Assembly (NCBI GenBank): GCA_018398765.1
Contig: JAHBMJ010004082.1
Span: forward strand, 20,058 to 84,057
DNA: 64,000 bases
Direction of reading: 5' to 3'
Source: Chromera velia
Lineage: Eukaryota > Sar > Chromeraceae
A program made the position numbers and the translations under genes. Shown one piece after another: positions 47,714 to 59,700 of the stretch; position 1 is the first letter of the stretch; each line of letters opens with the position of its first letter. The notes beneath the pieces are model-generated. The model searched no databases and was not told the DNA's origin. It was given only the letters and a program-made list of their open reading frames with translations.

Positions 47714-50700
47714 ATGGGAGCTGGTGAAAGCCGGACTGCGGACGACCGTTGGAGCTGTGAGCTGGAGGAAGAGGACATGGTGGACAATCGGGGCATCCAG
47801 ACCCGCAGGCACCTGGGGAACCAGGATCGCAACATGAGGGGACCCCGAGCGTTTCGCAGCCCTCTCTTTCGAATTCCTGCAGACCGCAACAAGGTCAGTC
47901 AATCCACAAACCTGAGAGTGATATATGTACATGTAGGCCTCTTTGTGCGGGCTAAAGAAGAGGGAGAAGTTCTTCCCTCTAACCAGCAATATTCGTCGTT
48001 TTCACTCTTTCTCGTTCGGCAAATGAAGCGCCAGACAGCTTAGCGGGCAAGCCCACCAGAACACTGATTAACATATTGACCAGGGAGAAAAGTAGCTCGC
48101 CTGCTCTGGAACGACGGACTTATGCATCGTCTTCTCTTTCTTTCATTCTCCTTTTCTGGACGACAGCGTTTCTCATCACCCTGAAATATCCACAAATAGA
48201 TGGCGGGAAACCCAGAAAAAGTGAATCCTGCCGTTTCTTTTTGCAGGCTTCCAACAGCCGAAGGGGCGAAGGGAAGAAACTCGATCTTCGAGCTGATGCG
48301 ACCCCCGGCCAGATTAGAGGGAAGGCCGACGGGGTTCAAAGAGCGTCGATGACTCTCATTCTTCCACAGGAAGCCTTCCAACAAGCGAGAGAAGTGGATC
48401 TTTCTCGACAGGATCCTTCTAGCAGATCGCCTTCCTTGAGGCCTTCTCGCCTTTCAATTGATTCTCGCAGCCCGGTCGGTCTCTCTCTCTCTCTCCTTCC
48501 TTCCTTCCTTCCTTCTGTCCTTCCTTCAGGTTTTCATTGTTCCCATCCTGGTTCTGCCTCTCGTTCCGTTCTCTCTCTCTCTTCTTGCAGCTCCTCGTAT
48601 CTATCTGCATTCTTTGCTTTTCTGTTTTTCTGCAAATCAATTTGCCTGCGTATTCGTATCATCGCATTCTTTCCTTTTCTGTTTTTCTGCAAATCAATTT
48701 GCCTGCGTATTCGTATCATCGCATTCTTTCCTTTTCTGTTTTTCTGCAAATCAATTTGCCTGCGTATTCGTATCATCGCATTCTTTGCTTTTCTGTTTTT
48801 CTGCAAATCAATTTGCCTGCGTATTCGTATCATCGCATTCTTTGCTTTTCTGTTTTTCTGCAAATCAATTTGCCTGCGTATTCGTATCATCGCATTCTTT
48901 CCTTTTCTGTTTTTCTGCAAATCAATGTGCCTGCATATTCGTATCATCGCATTCTTTCCTTTTCTGTTTTTCTGCAAATCAATGTGCCTGCGTATTCGTA
49001 TCATCGCATTCTTTCCTTTTCTGTTTTTCTGCAAATCAATTTGCCTGCGTATTCGTATCATCGCATTCTTTGCTTTTCTGTTTTTCTGCAAATCAATTTG
49101 CCTGCGTATTCGTATCATCGCATTCTTTCCTTTTCTGTTTTTCTGCAAATCAATGTGCCTGCGTATTGACCGCTTCACGCCCCTTTCTGCCGAGCTTGCC
49201 ACCATGCACTGTCTGTCTTTCTTTCCTTCTTTTCGTCTATTGTGCACTTGAAGAAAAGAAGGGAGAAGAAGAAACATATAGTCTGTCTCTGAGGGAAAGA
49301 AACCATATAGTCTGTCTGTGTGTTGACATGCAGACCGTTGAGGGGGGCGTCTCACAACGTCCAGCTCCTCAGTTGAGACCCGCGGATCCTCCTTGCAGCG
49401 CAGACAGAGACAACAGACGTGAATCCATGGCGGCGTTTCCCCTCTCTGCGTCTGCCGGTTCATCTAGGAACTCTTTTATGTTCGGGGGATCTGATAAGAG
49501 CATTCTCAAGACGTCGTTTCCAGAAAGAGAAAGAGCGGCGGGAATCCGGAGAACCTGCTCGTACTCGAACTTCACGGACAAGCAACCTCCTTCTACTTTC
49601 GTGAGGGGGGAGAGGAAACCTACCCTTCTCGGACTCTCCTTTGAACATCTCGAGAAGCTGGAGCAAGCCGCCGCAATGGCTCGACTTGTCAGTCAGTTCA
49701 TCAGCCAGCTACTCAGACCCCGAGTAATTTGTGTGTAACATCTAAATTCGTTCCTTTTAGTTGGGACTTTCTGTTTACTGCATGTGCGTATGCAGATTCG
49801 ATCTTATCCCCCAGTGAGGCCTGAAGAGGAGACATGAAGGAAGGAAGACTTTTTGGTATCTCTCAAAACAACGCCGCGTCTTCCTTTCACACAGCGGTTT
49901 TTGTCTGTCTGTCCACCCCTGTCTTTCTTGAAGTCCCACTTCGAAAGTCTGTGTGTTGAGACGTATTTCTGCATCTTGCATTATGCCAATCACAGAAAAG
50001 AGCAATTTTCCTGTTTCCATGTTTTCCCTCTGTGTGTGTGCGTGTTTCATGGCTGTCAGCTTTCAGCTCTAAGCTCATTTCACTTTGTCCTCTTCACTTA
50101 TCCGCCCGTTCACGTTTAATTGCAGGCACCGAGAAGAAGGGGGAGGAAAAAGCTCTCTGCCCCTCCTGTCCAGGTCTCCTTCAACAAGGAGGCTGTTGAC
50201 ATGATTGGGGTTCACGCAAGCCTACAGGCAGCCGCTGAAGCGCGGCGTGGAGGTCCAACCACAAAAGAGGGGGTTGGGACTAAACCGGAGGAAGCGAACG
50301 GACAGGCAGACAGTAGAGAGGGGCACGAAGGTACCGACAGCCGAGCGAACAAACCGAAACCCAGACCAACGGTCAAGCAGACCCCACTTGCGCGTGCGTC
50401 AGAACGAACGCCAGCAGGCAGAATGACTACTTGGTGGGAATAGATAGAAAAGCGCACTTCCTCTTGGACAAGCTCGTGAGGAAAGAACAACAATAATCGG
50501 AAGCAGGGCCGGAGCATTCTGGCTGACTTCTTCCGACCCCCCCATTACTTGCTAGATAGATGAAATTGAATTCCGTACAGTAAATAAAAGTTGGATGGCA
50601 CAGAGATTATATTGCATCAACCAAGGAAGACAAAAGATTTTTTGTTCCAGACCGACCTGCGGGACGCGCACGTGCGAGCGAGTTCCACTCATCACCCAGC

Positions 50701-51160
50701 CGTCGGAGCCTTCACTTACCAGCCAATTTCTGACCTAATCATACAGGTAGGCAGCACAAAGCGGGGGGATCAACTGTACGACCAGAGGACCGTCGACAGA
50801 TGGCTGCATTGCTTTTCTGACTGTGTGCCTTCCTGCATATTTATCATATTACCGTGGGGAGGGGGGTGGGGGCCAGGGAGGGTGAGGGTAATGCATGTTT
50901 TGCACGTCCAATGTTTGCCACAAAGAAGAAGCCTTGGGGAAGCCCATACAGTGGCATCGGAGTGAAATAAATGTGTTTTGTTTTGTTCGGCATCTTCATG
51001 AATGGGGCATGTTCATCATGGTTAGCCAGTCGAGAGACACAAACACGCACACACACACTTCTCCCCTCACATGCCGGTTGGGTACACGGACGAGGCGGGG
51101 CGGGAAGAGTTCAAAGAAAGAATTGAGCTCAGCAAAGAAGAGCACTCTCGACGAACTTGA
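47714..51160 (+). CDS. Unrecognised six-exon protein
   Basis: Exons 47714-47893, 48247-48474, 49334-49687, 50126-50371, 50651-50746 and 51026-51160. All are phase 0 and each is a multiple of three, giving 412 residues. The product is basic and Ser/Arg-rich: MGAGESRTADDRWSCELEEE at the start, RASMTLILPQEAFQQAREVD, SSRNSFMFGGSDKSILKTSF, LGLSFEHLEKLEQAAAMARL, VSFNKEAVDMIGVHASLQAA, and a C-terminal MPVGYTDEAGREEFKERIEL. No domain, signal peptide or membrane segment is seen. The exon 4 donor (AACG|gtcaag) is the weakest choice; other donors give stops in exon 5. Function unknown. Confidence 0.55.
48607..49168 (+). repeat. 57-bp minisatellite, 10 copies
   Basis: CTGCAAATCAATTTGCCTGC starts at 48630 and recurs every 57 bp, ten times to 49143, with only a few substitutions (ttt-c/g-ctt, ttt/tgt, gcg/gca). 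It lies in intron 2 of the unknown gene. Because 57 is divisible by three, frames remain open on both strands, giving artefactual ORFs up to 426 codons. Confidence 0.95.
49250..49320 (+). repeat. Dispersed motif copy
   Basis: GAAGAAAAGAAGGGAGAAGA followed by AGAAACATATAGTCTGTCTC, plus a partial second copy (ACCATATAGTCTGTCTGTG). It matches the spacer at 16.2-16.6 kb and 25.7 kb. Confidence 0.8.
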
Positions 51161-52602
51161 GGACCGACCCTGATTCGACCTGTGCGTGGATTCATGTGTG
51201 ACTCTCGATGGAATGATCGAATGGCCGCGAATTTTTCGTGTTTTCATTCATTCTTACTGTCCGCAGTTTGCGGATCGCCTTACTATCGATCCGCAGTTTG
51301 CTAACTGTTCTCTCTGACTGTCCGTGCACGAGTGTGCATGTACGCGTGTCTCAACTGATGAGTCTGCCATCTGCTATTGCTGACGATGCCCGTGGAACAC
51401 CAGTCTGTACATGTAATGCATGCATGCATGTAGTCTGTACATGTAATGCATGCATGCATGTACTCTCCTCGATCATGGGGATGAGACTGGGTGGACAAGC
51501 ACAATTAATAGAGAGTCGCTGTCTGGCCGTCAGAGAAAGGCATCTTAGTGATTTTGTAAGAATGCAAAAATTTATGTATGTCCAATCGATTCTTTCATGC
51601 ACGTGGAAGACTTCTGAATCTTCTTCTTTTTCTGTCTTGTCTTGCCGTGCTTCAAAGGAAGCGCGGAAACGGAGAGTCGATCGTGGCTTCTTACATGAAT
51701 TCGTCGATGGATGCCAGTGGCGCACGCGCGAGGTTGAGTTCTCACGCTGTGATCCACTGAACATATTACTTGCCTGCATCTGTGTTTGCGATCCAGCAAT
51801 TGGACTGCCATTGTGTACGGTTCTTTCAAAATATGTATGGTAGAAACAGAGATAAATGAACGGAATGATGGCCGGCTGTAATGGAAACATCTCATTGTAA
51901 TCAACGACAGCTGTGAATGCCGTGATAATCACTTCCAACTTCTCCTCGGTCAGATATCACACATTCGATATCAAACCCTAAGCGACGCACAGTGATAAAA
52001 AAAAATATAAAAAAAAATTGGAGAAGCCTAATCTTTTTCTTTTTTTTTCTATTATTTTATTGGAAGTGCCAAACATATAATAAAAACACATCTAACTATA
52101 AAACCTACCTTTGCTAAGTTTGCTTGGACCTTTGACCACCAGACTAAAAAAAAAAAATCTCAACATGTTTATTCTTTTTTTTTTTTTTTACCACTATGCG
52201 TCGCCTAGATCAAACCTAGCCACACTCTAGGCTACACTATCAAACCAACTTGTGGCAAATAGAGGATCTTCCAATAGATTCTGAGCAGAAAGAAACTCAA
52301 TATTAATCTGTATATATAATCTTTTAGATAATTGTACACTATAGTACTATTAAATCATCATCGACATTATCATCATTATCATCATCATGTATTAGCTAGT
52401 ACATATATCATGCAGTCTAGGCGAGACACAGTGATAACAAAAAAACTTAAAAAAGGGTTATAGACGTTGATCGACAGTTTTTTTTTTTATCCAAGGCCGT
52501 CCCGTTTAATATATACATGAAACATAAATAAATTATAGACTTTTTTTATAGTTTTCTGCTTTTTTGAGTTTCGATCAACCTAGCGATCAACAATCATCCT
52601 AA

Positions 52603-52643
<41 letters not shown>

Positions 52644-52736
52644 TTGACCTTAATTGGTCTATAGGCCATCATGCAATGCATGAGTCTAGGACAATGCTTT
52701 ATTGCCCCTTTGCCAGAATTCTATTTTTTTTATCTA
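51161..52736. other. Intergenic; AT-rich from 51950
   Basis: 51161-51950 is unique, with a tandem duplication near 51405-51462 (GTCTGTACATGTAATGCATG twice). From 51950 it is AT-rich with poly-A/poly-T runs, two related GACACAGTGATAA-poly-A pieces (51990 and 52427) and an (AAT)n tract at 52603-52640. No gene was supported. Confidence 0.45.
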
Positions 52737-53737
52737 CAGAGTTGTTAAGTCCCGACAAACCTAAGTACCGAAATCCGATACCGACCCCCCGATCCGAAAT
52801 TTTTCGGTACTTTCGGTACCTTTTCGGTACTTTCGGTACCGGCTTTTTTACATATCCAAAACAGGTTTTTAGAACTCTTTACAGACTGTTTATACGCCGT
52901 TAGGACACTGGAATGCTCAAAGATGACCAGCATAAACTTTTCATGTCTAATTTGAAGCGTGAGGGGGGGGTGCACGCCTGTATGGGCCGCGGCGTGCAGG
53001 CCCTGGGCCGCGCATTGTATGTGTCTCGCGTATCCTCACATGGATGCAGAACTGCCATCTGAAGCATCACCGTCTCCTTACATGAATTTTGGGGCTATAT
53101 ACGTGCACCGCCACAAAAAAAACAAGAGAGTGTGTGCTCGCCTCCCGTTTCATCCTCTCCGTTTGGCTGTCTGTCTGTCCTCTCCGTTTGGATGAGCCTT
53201 CTTTCCTGCTTTTTCCGTGTGTGTGTGTGTTTTGTTCATGCGTCAGATCACACGAGGGAGGGAGTGTGTGTGTGTCACCAGCCTTTGTGCAAGTCAGTGT
53301 ATCACATCCGAGTCGGCATGATCTGAGTCCATTGTCCGGCCGACCGATTTCGACGTGGCGACGCATCTGTTGCCATGTATTGCCATGTAGCATGCATCGA
53401 TCTGATTTGATCAGCCTCAAGAGCATACATCCTTGATTCATATAAGCAAACAGTTCTACACATGGGTTTTATGCCTCAATCCATAGACCGTTTTAGAAGA
53501 CAGAAGTCGTAGAATAATCAAAAAAGCTAGAAAAGACTTTCTTAATTTTAATTTATCATTGTATTTTGTTTATTTTGTTTTATGAAGTGTGTTTAAATGA
53601 TATTGTAACATTAGACTACATGTGATTTTTAAGTTTGAGAGTCATTTAGGTCGGTACCAAAAGATCCAATCCAAAATCCGATACCGATCCCCCCTCTGGT
53701 ACCGAGGTACCGAAAGTACCGAGACTTAACAACACTG
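52737..53737. mobile_element. Non-autonomous hAT-like DNA transposon, 1001 bp
   Basis: The left end CAGAGTTGTTAAGTCCCG and the inverted right end CAGTGTTGTTAAGTCTCG match at 16 of 18 positions. The element is flanked by identical 8-bp sequences TTTATCTA (52729-52736 and 53738-53745). CAGRG-like ends with an 8-bp target duplication are diagnostic of the hAT superfamily. Subterminal TCGGTACTTTCGGTACC-type repeats occur near both ends. The middle (52950-53440) is more GC-rich with TG/CTGT microsatellites and no transposase, possibly captured host DNA. Confidence 0.85.
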
Positions 53738-54056
53738 TTTATCTAGCTCTCGCTGCCCTCTGCTTCGAATTCTATTAGACTATTGTACTATATCGATTAT
53801 TATGATTACATCGAGAAAAAAAAATCTGCAGTAGGGGTATACCTAGACGGAGACCTAGTTGTACTACTAGTAGTACTTATAGGGGTTATTTTCAAAAAAA
53901 AAAAAAAAAAAGGTCTCCAGGGCATTTTTTTCTTTTTTGTTTTTTCTTTTCGATGATGATCTCCATCAAGACATAACAACCATATGCAACAGCTTGCAAT
54001 ATAAAAACAACAGTTGTATAATAGTGCAATAACATTTATTTGTCATTATAATGTGT

Positions 54057-54282
54057 GGACTCGGACCTTAGCCGATTTGTTAGCATTTTTAAGCACTGAT
54101 CCCAAAGTTATGGGGGTCAGGGACCCCAAAATAACCTTAAACAGCCACTTTCAAAATTGTTTCTAATGAGTTTCTAACCATATATCAACTCTTAAAAACA
54201 CTTCAATAAGCCTCTAATGTGTTTTTTGCACAGATCCCGAAGTTAGTGCCGACATGTGCGGACAAATCGGCTAAGGTCTGAG
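54057..54282. repeat. Inverted repeat, 24-bp arms
   Basis: GGACTCGGACCTTAGCCGAT at 54057 is complemented by ATCGGCTAAGGTCTGAGTCC ending at 54282, with one mismatch across 24 bases. The material between includes two similar direct pieces (GATCCCAAAGTTA and GATCCCGAAGTTA). Confidence 0.75.
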
Positions 54283-54324
54283 TCCATGCGTAATTAATAA
54301 AGAAACAATAGTATAATAACAGTT

Positions 54325-54781
54325 CGCATGCCGGGGGCGAGTAAGGTGCTTTTTGCCCCCCTAAAGCGGCGCATTTCCGCAAAAAACTCATTCTCATAAT
54401 TGGTAAGGAATTAGAAGCTGAAACTTTGTGTAAAAAGACGTTGTAACGATAGAAAAAGAACTATAGAACAGATTTTTTATATCATTTCTAGAAACATAGG
54501 CTGTCATACATTTTTTTTTTATTTTGAGGCCATTTTTTAACGGTTTTGAATAGTAAGAAAAACGGTATAAAACTTACTAAATTTGTATGGCAGCCTATGT
54601 TTCTAGAAAGAATATAAGAAATCTGTTGCATAGTTCTTTTTTTATCGTTACAACGTCTTCTTACACAAAGTTTCAGCTTCTAACTGCTTACCAATTATGA
54701 GAACGAGTTTTTTGTGGAAAAGCGCTGGTCTCCTATGCAGACGGGGGGGCAAAAAGCACCCCACTTGCCCCTAGCATGCGT
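54325..54781. mobile_element. Long foldback, about 190-bp arms
   Basis: Arms 54325-54510 and 54584-54781 are reverse complements over almost their full length (GAAACATAGGCTGTCATACA inside; CGCATGC outside) around a 73-bp AT-rich loop. This is a foldback element unrelated in sequence to the one at 27.0-27.5 kb. Confidence 0.8.
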
Positions 54782-55107
54782 TAAACAACACTTGTTGATT
54801 CGTGCACCATATCAACAACACTTAAACAACATATTTTTTAGTTTGACATCAGAAAAAAAACAAAAAACAAAAAAGTGAAAATAACCAGTTTTTTTCATTT
54901 TTTTTTTTTGAAAATAACCCTAGTGTAGTACCTAGTTGTAGTTATAATGTAGTACCTAGACTCATGAAAAGGATCCTGATGAGACGCAGAGTGTGGGGGA
55001 GATGTAAAGAGGAACTTAAGGATGTTTTCCTTGATATGACGGCTGAATAGCTCGCAGAAGTCCATGAAAAAGAAGAGAAGGGAAAAGGAAACAGAAAGCT
55101 ACGTTCC

Positions 55108-56267
55108 TAGGCGTAGGCCATTAAAAAAAACTCTAAATTTTATTGGATGTTTTTTTTTTTTTTAAAGAGTTTTTTTTTTTTTAGTTTTGATATTGATGCC
55201 TAGGTTGATGCTAGGGACCTAGTTTTTGCCCCCTATTCACTATAGCCTCTTCAAAAACTTTAAGGACAATTATAGGACAATTAAAAGTAAATGAATTAAT
55301 CGAATATGCTTTATTGATTGATCAACAAGTCTGAGCAGCAAAGAAAATAAAACCATATTCATTCAGAGGGCTTCGAACCGCAGTCTTCACTCTTGTACGC
55401 CGAACCCTAGGTTGAGCCGCTACTGAACCATGTAATTGCAGGTTCTCAGTGACCTTCTCACTCTGAGACCATCACTCACGGCATAATTAACATGAAAACA
55501 AAATTGCGATATTCGACCGCATTACACAAACAGAAATTCACCCATTGTGTAAATTAAAAGGAGAAAAGGGAGAGGTGAAGTATTACAAATTAGTGTAAGT
55601 GCAGGCTGTTTTTAGTGCTTTAGGCAGGAGGTTTATCAGTCCTGCCGCTCGTAATCTAAAATACAAAGATTGGATGGTCAAGTGTCTTCGTGCCCCTCTA
55701 TTTGAGCGCAGTGGCGAAACAGCAATATTTAGTCTGATGGTTACAGACAATGATGTGACTGGTTTTGAAAACATTCTTTGAGTTGCAGACATCTCCGACT
55801 TTGAGAAGATTTGAAAAAAGAAGATGACGATGCCAGCGGGCAATAAAGGCTTTGTGGAGGGGTGGGCAGAGGTTCCTCTCAAAGTGGTTGAAGTGTTGGA
55901 AGAAGGCAACGTGCATGTTCTATGACCATTCAAACAAGTTCAATCATACATATAATACTATAAATTTAAATATAAAAATTTTAAGTAAAAAACGTACGAA
56001 ATAATATAAAATATACTAGGAAATAGTAGAAGAAGTGACTAGGAAAATATAAACCTAGAGGCTAAAGATATATATTGAGTAACAAAAAAAGTTCTTATAA
56101 ACAACTGTAAGTATTTTAAAAAAACTCGTTAGGGTTTTAGAAGCTCAAAACCAGTCTTAAATTGTTTGAGCCTCTTTTAGTTTTTGCAAGGGGGGTATTT
56201 TTGTAAATAAATTTTATTCGAGGTTTTTTTTTTAAGTTTTTTTTTTTTTTTAAATGGCCTACGCCTA
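55108..56267. mobile_element. Third TIR element, about 1.16 kb
   Basis: TAGGCGTAGGCCATT followed by poly-A at 55108 recurs inverted at the right end (poly-T then AATGGCCTACGCCTA, ending 56267). The interior holds a short decayed frame (55599-55781) without recognisable domain and a tRNA-like box pair. No clear target duplication. Confidence 0.55.
55369..55430 (-). other. RNA polymerase III A/B-box-like pair (tRNA-derived)
   Basis: On the minus strand, TGGTTCAGTAGCGG (A-box-like) is followed about 51 bases later by GGTTCGAAGCC, a perfect B-box. The T-stem extension and acceptor stem do not pair, so it is not a functional tRNA. A tRNA-derived SINE remnant is possible. Confidence 0.35.
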
Positions 56268-56799
56268 ACCGCATTCCAAGGTAGAGGATCTGATTGGTAT
56301 GCTTTATCAGATGAAAAGAGCAAAAAAGATAGGCTTCACCGCTCTATACGTAGACAAAAAGTCACTGAAGTAATAGAGGACGCATGCTATGGCTCCATCC
56401 CCGCCCTTTGTCATTCTGTGTTCAAGTTCCACTCGCACTTCATCAGAGAGAATCAGGCATAATTTAATGAATCCGGCCTACCCCATTCATGATGTGCCGG
56501 CAGTCGCAGGTTTTAAAGAGTAAGAGCAATGTAACAATGCATATGTTATAATGGGATGCACCGTTGCATGGATACACGTATGGAGTGGAATAATATGTAT
56601 GAAGAAGGGAGGAGAGGTGAGGGGGATCGGCATGGGGGGATGGAAGAGAGAAGGGAAGGGGAAGGGGAAAGGGAAGGGACTGAATCAGATAGAATCTCGT
56701 CATGCACTCCATCAGAAAGCGACTTCCAAGCAAACGTTCAGCTGTTTCTCTCCTCTGAGTCCGAAAATGAAATGGAAAAAAGAATAAAGGAAGGAGTAA
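56268..56799. other. No gene seen
   Basis: Sequence between the TIR element and the LINE, purine-rich from about 56585 (AAGGGGAAGGGG runs). It may include the LINE 5' UTR; the LINE 5' boundary could not be fixed. Confidence 0.35.
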
Positions 56800-59700
56800 T
56801 GTGGATAGCCTAGCTAAACTGCAAAGGGGGACAGAGAGGGTTGCAGCCCTGTTTGTGCTCCAAAGAGTTTGAAAGCAAGTTTGAGGCAGCAGACATCCTT
56901 TTTCTACCTGAAAGTTGTTCGTCACTGAAGGAGTGCAGGATAGCCAAGGGAAAGAAAGAAGGCAAAAACTTTCCATTGATTTCGAAAAGGGGGGAAACAA
57001 CGACCAGCACAGGGGGGGTAGCCGTTCTTCTCAGCCGTAGGGCAAGAAGTACGGGATGAGAAGAGGAACAACTGAGCAATGCCGCAGCGATAGTACGACA
57101 CCCTGACTTGAACACGCCTCTTTTGTGCGGGGTGTACCACCCGTGTGCAGATTCTACGCACGCGGACAACACATTCCTTATAGACTTGAAAGACCGTTTG
57201 GAAGAGAAATATAGGGAGGGAGGGGGAAGGAGACGGACAGTCTGTATAGGGGGAAACTTTAATACGAGGACTGACAGCGAAGCGCCAAGACTCACGTTTG
57301 GAGAAAACGTGGGGGAGATGGGGAGGGGAGAGATGTGGGAAAAGGAAGAGACGCCTTTTAGACCAACGAGACAGTCAAAAGACAGGGTGGTGAACTGGAA
57401 AGGAAAAAGGATGATCTCTTTCTGCGAAGAAACAGAGATTGTCCCGATCAATAGGCTGCGGGAGTGCAAGGTCGTAGGGGATGGGGGGGTGAAGTCGTTT
57501 GCATTTGATGATTCATTTACTTTTTCTGCATTGGGGCGGGATGTATAGGCGGTGAATGATTATGTATATGTGTCCCCTGAACTTTTGTTGAGAGTTCAAG
57601 ACTTTTCAGTGAGACATGTTCACTCAATCACCACCGATCACGCTGCCCTGTGGCTTTGCCTGAGATTTCTAAGAAGCGAAAACGGAAAGAAAGGAAAAGA
57701 GAGAGCTAAGAAAACAGAAAAAGAGCTCCCAGAAAGGGATCAGATAAAGAAACAATGGTGGGGACCTCTGCCAGAAAGGGCGGAAAGGAAGTTTTTAGAT
57801 AGCTTGCAGGAAAGTCTGGAGAAAGAAGGAATAGAAAAGGAATTCGACAAGATGATGAACGTAGCAAAAGGAGTGAGAGTGACAAAAAAAAGCTTAGACA
57901 GGCTCTACAGACAGCTGCACGATACAGTGGAGAGAGAATACAAACGAGCAGCAAAGAAAGAAAAGAAATTTCGAAGAGGAACAAAAATAAAAGAAGGAGA
58001 CAGTCCAGAGATCATCATAAGAAGAAATCTGAAGGAAGTGAAAAAGACCGAGTCGAGAACGGGAGAGAAAGTGAGACAAAGCAGAGAAAAACTTAAAAAA
58101 AAAAAAGTGAGGAAGCTGAGAATGAATTCAGAGAAGCAAAAAAAGAGCTACACATAGCAAACAAGGAGAGAAGAAAGGCCATGCAAAAAGAAGCAGCGAG
58201 ACAGAAATACAAAAGAATTGAAGAGATACAGAAAGAGATCAGAGAGCCAGGAGGAGCATGGAAGATCTAGAACAAGCTAAGCAAAAAGAAAGAGGTCAGA
58301 ACAACGCGCTGACAGAGGATGAGAAGGCAAAGGGATGGGCAGAACAATGGAAGGAGAACGAGGAGGAAATAAGAGAACAGGACGAGCAACTCACTTTTAC
58401 AGACAGAAAGTCAGGAAAGGTAGTAAAAGCGAGGGTGACCAACTTATGCAAGACTTTTGAGGCTCTCACAGAGGCAAGAGAATGGAGGATAAGAACAGAC
58501 CATGTAAGAGACTGGATGAAGAAAACAAGAAATCCAAAGAAGGCAGCAGGGAAAGACGGAATGCCCCCAGGCGTCTTAGGGGTGATGGCAAAGTCAGAGT
58601 CGGTGGTTGACTGCTACAACTGCTTGCTGAATGTGTGTGCTCGCTTTGCATAATGGCCAGAGGGGTGGAATGATCTAGTGATTGCTGCTGTCCTAAAGCC
58701 AGGAAAACCGCAAAATGTGCAGAAAGGACACAGATCAATTCACTTGGATTCTGCAGATGTGAAGTGGAGAGAACTGGGGATCAGAGATGTGGTAGAGAAA
58801 GAGGGGAGTGGGAAAAGGAATGAAGTGCAGTTTGCATATAGGAAGGGGGTGGGGACTCTGAATGCTATTTTTCTTTTGCTTCAATCGATTGTACGTTTTG
58901 AGTATCTGTATGTTTCTTTCATTGATTTTACGAGCGCGTTTAATGAAGCAAGTCATCGAATGATGGAAGTTCAACTAAGAAAGCATGGAGTGTTAGAAAA
59001 GACCATCAAGTGGGTGGCAGCATCTCTCCAGAACATCAGGGCAAGGGTGAGGGGAACGGACTGGTGGTTCAGAGAAAGCAAGGGGTCAAAGCAAGGCGGG
59101 CCGGCCGGTCCTTCTTTGTTTTCTGCATATATTAACGACATGCCAGAAGAGATCAAGAAGAGAGCAAGGCTGACAGGGAGGGGACCAAAACTCCAAAGAG
59201 ACGCAGACGGGTCGGAGGAAGACTTCCCCGTCGGCCTCTTCGCAGACGACACCTACCTGAAGTCAGCGGAGGCAAGGGAGATGGAAAGATTGCTGAGAGC
59301 TCTTAAGGAATACGTAGAGCCCCTCAGACTTCTTTTGTCAGACAAATTAAGGTTCGTCAAGTTCTGCTGGTCAGAAAGGGAAAGGGGAAGAAAGGAATGT
59401 TTTGTTTTGGGAGGGAAAGAGTTAGAGCAGGCAAAGGAATACCCATATCTTGGTTTGTTGTTGACAGAAGATTGCTCAGTAGATGCAATGATGAGAGAAA
59501 GAACAGTAAAAGCAGAAAGACTCTTTTTTGTGCTGAAAAGTAAGATCACATCAGTAGGAGAGATTCCCCCAGCCACTTGCTTCCATTGGTTCAAACAGAC
59601 AGTGTGTGCCGTATGGCTGTATAGCTGTGAAGTGCATTCACATTCGCAGGAGTCTTTGGCAGACTTCGATCGATTGCAGAGGAGGTTCATTCGATGGGTT

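Larger units (their letters stand above)
53879..54921. mobile_element. TIR element with nested palindromes
   Basis: GGGTTATTTTCAAAAAAAA near 53880 recurs inverted near 54900-54921, with related CCTAGTTGTA and GTAGTAC motifs just outside on both sides. Inside are two further inverted repeats (54057-54282 and 54325-54781). It is non-coding and AT-rich, and best viewed as a MITE-like element or a nest of them. Confidence 0.55.

Noticed and set aside
48458-49738. 426-codon hydrophobic repeat protein, or a CRISPR-like array
   Set aside because: The 57-bp units are contiguous with no spacers and stay open in several frames because 57 is a multiple of three. It is an intronic minisatellite.
55362-55437. 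Functional tRNA gene
   Set aside because: The B-box is perfect but the acceptor stem and outer T-stem do not pair and no anticodon arm could be drawn.
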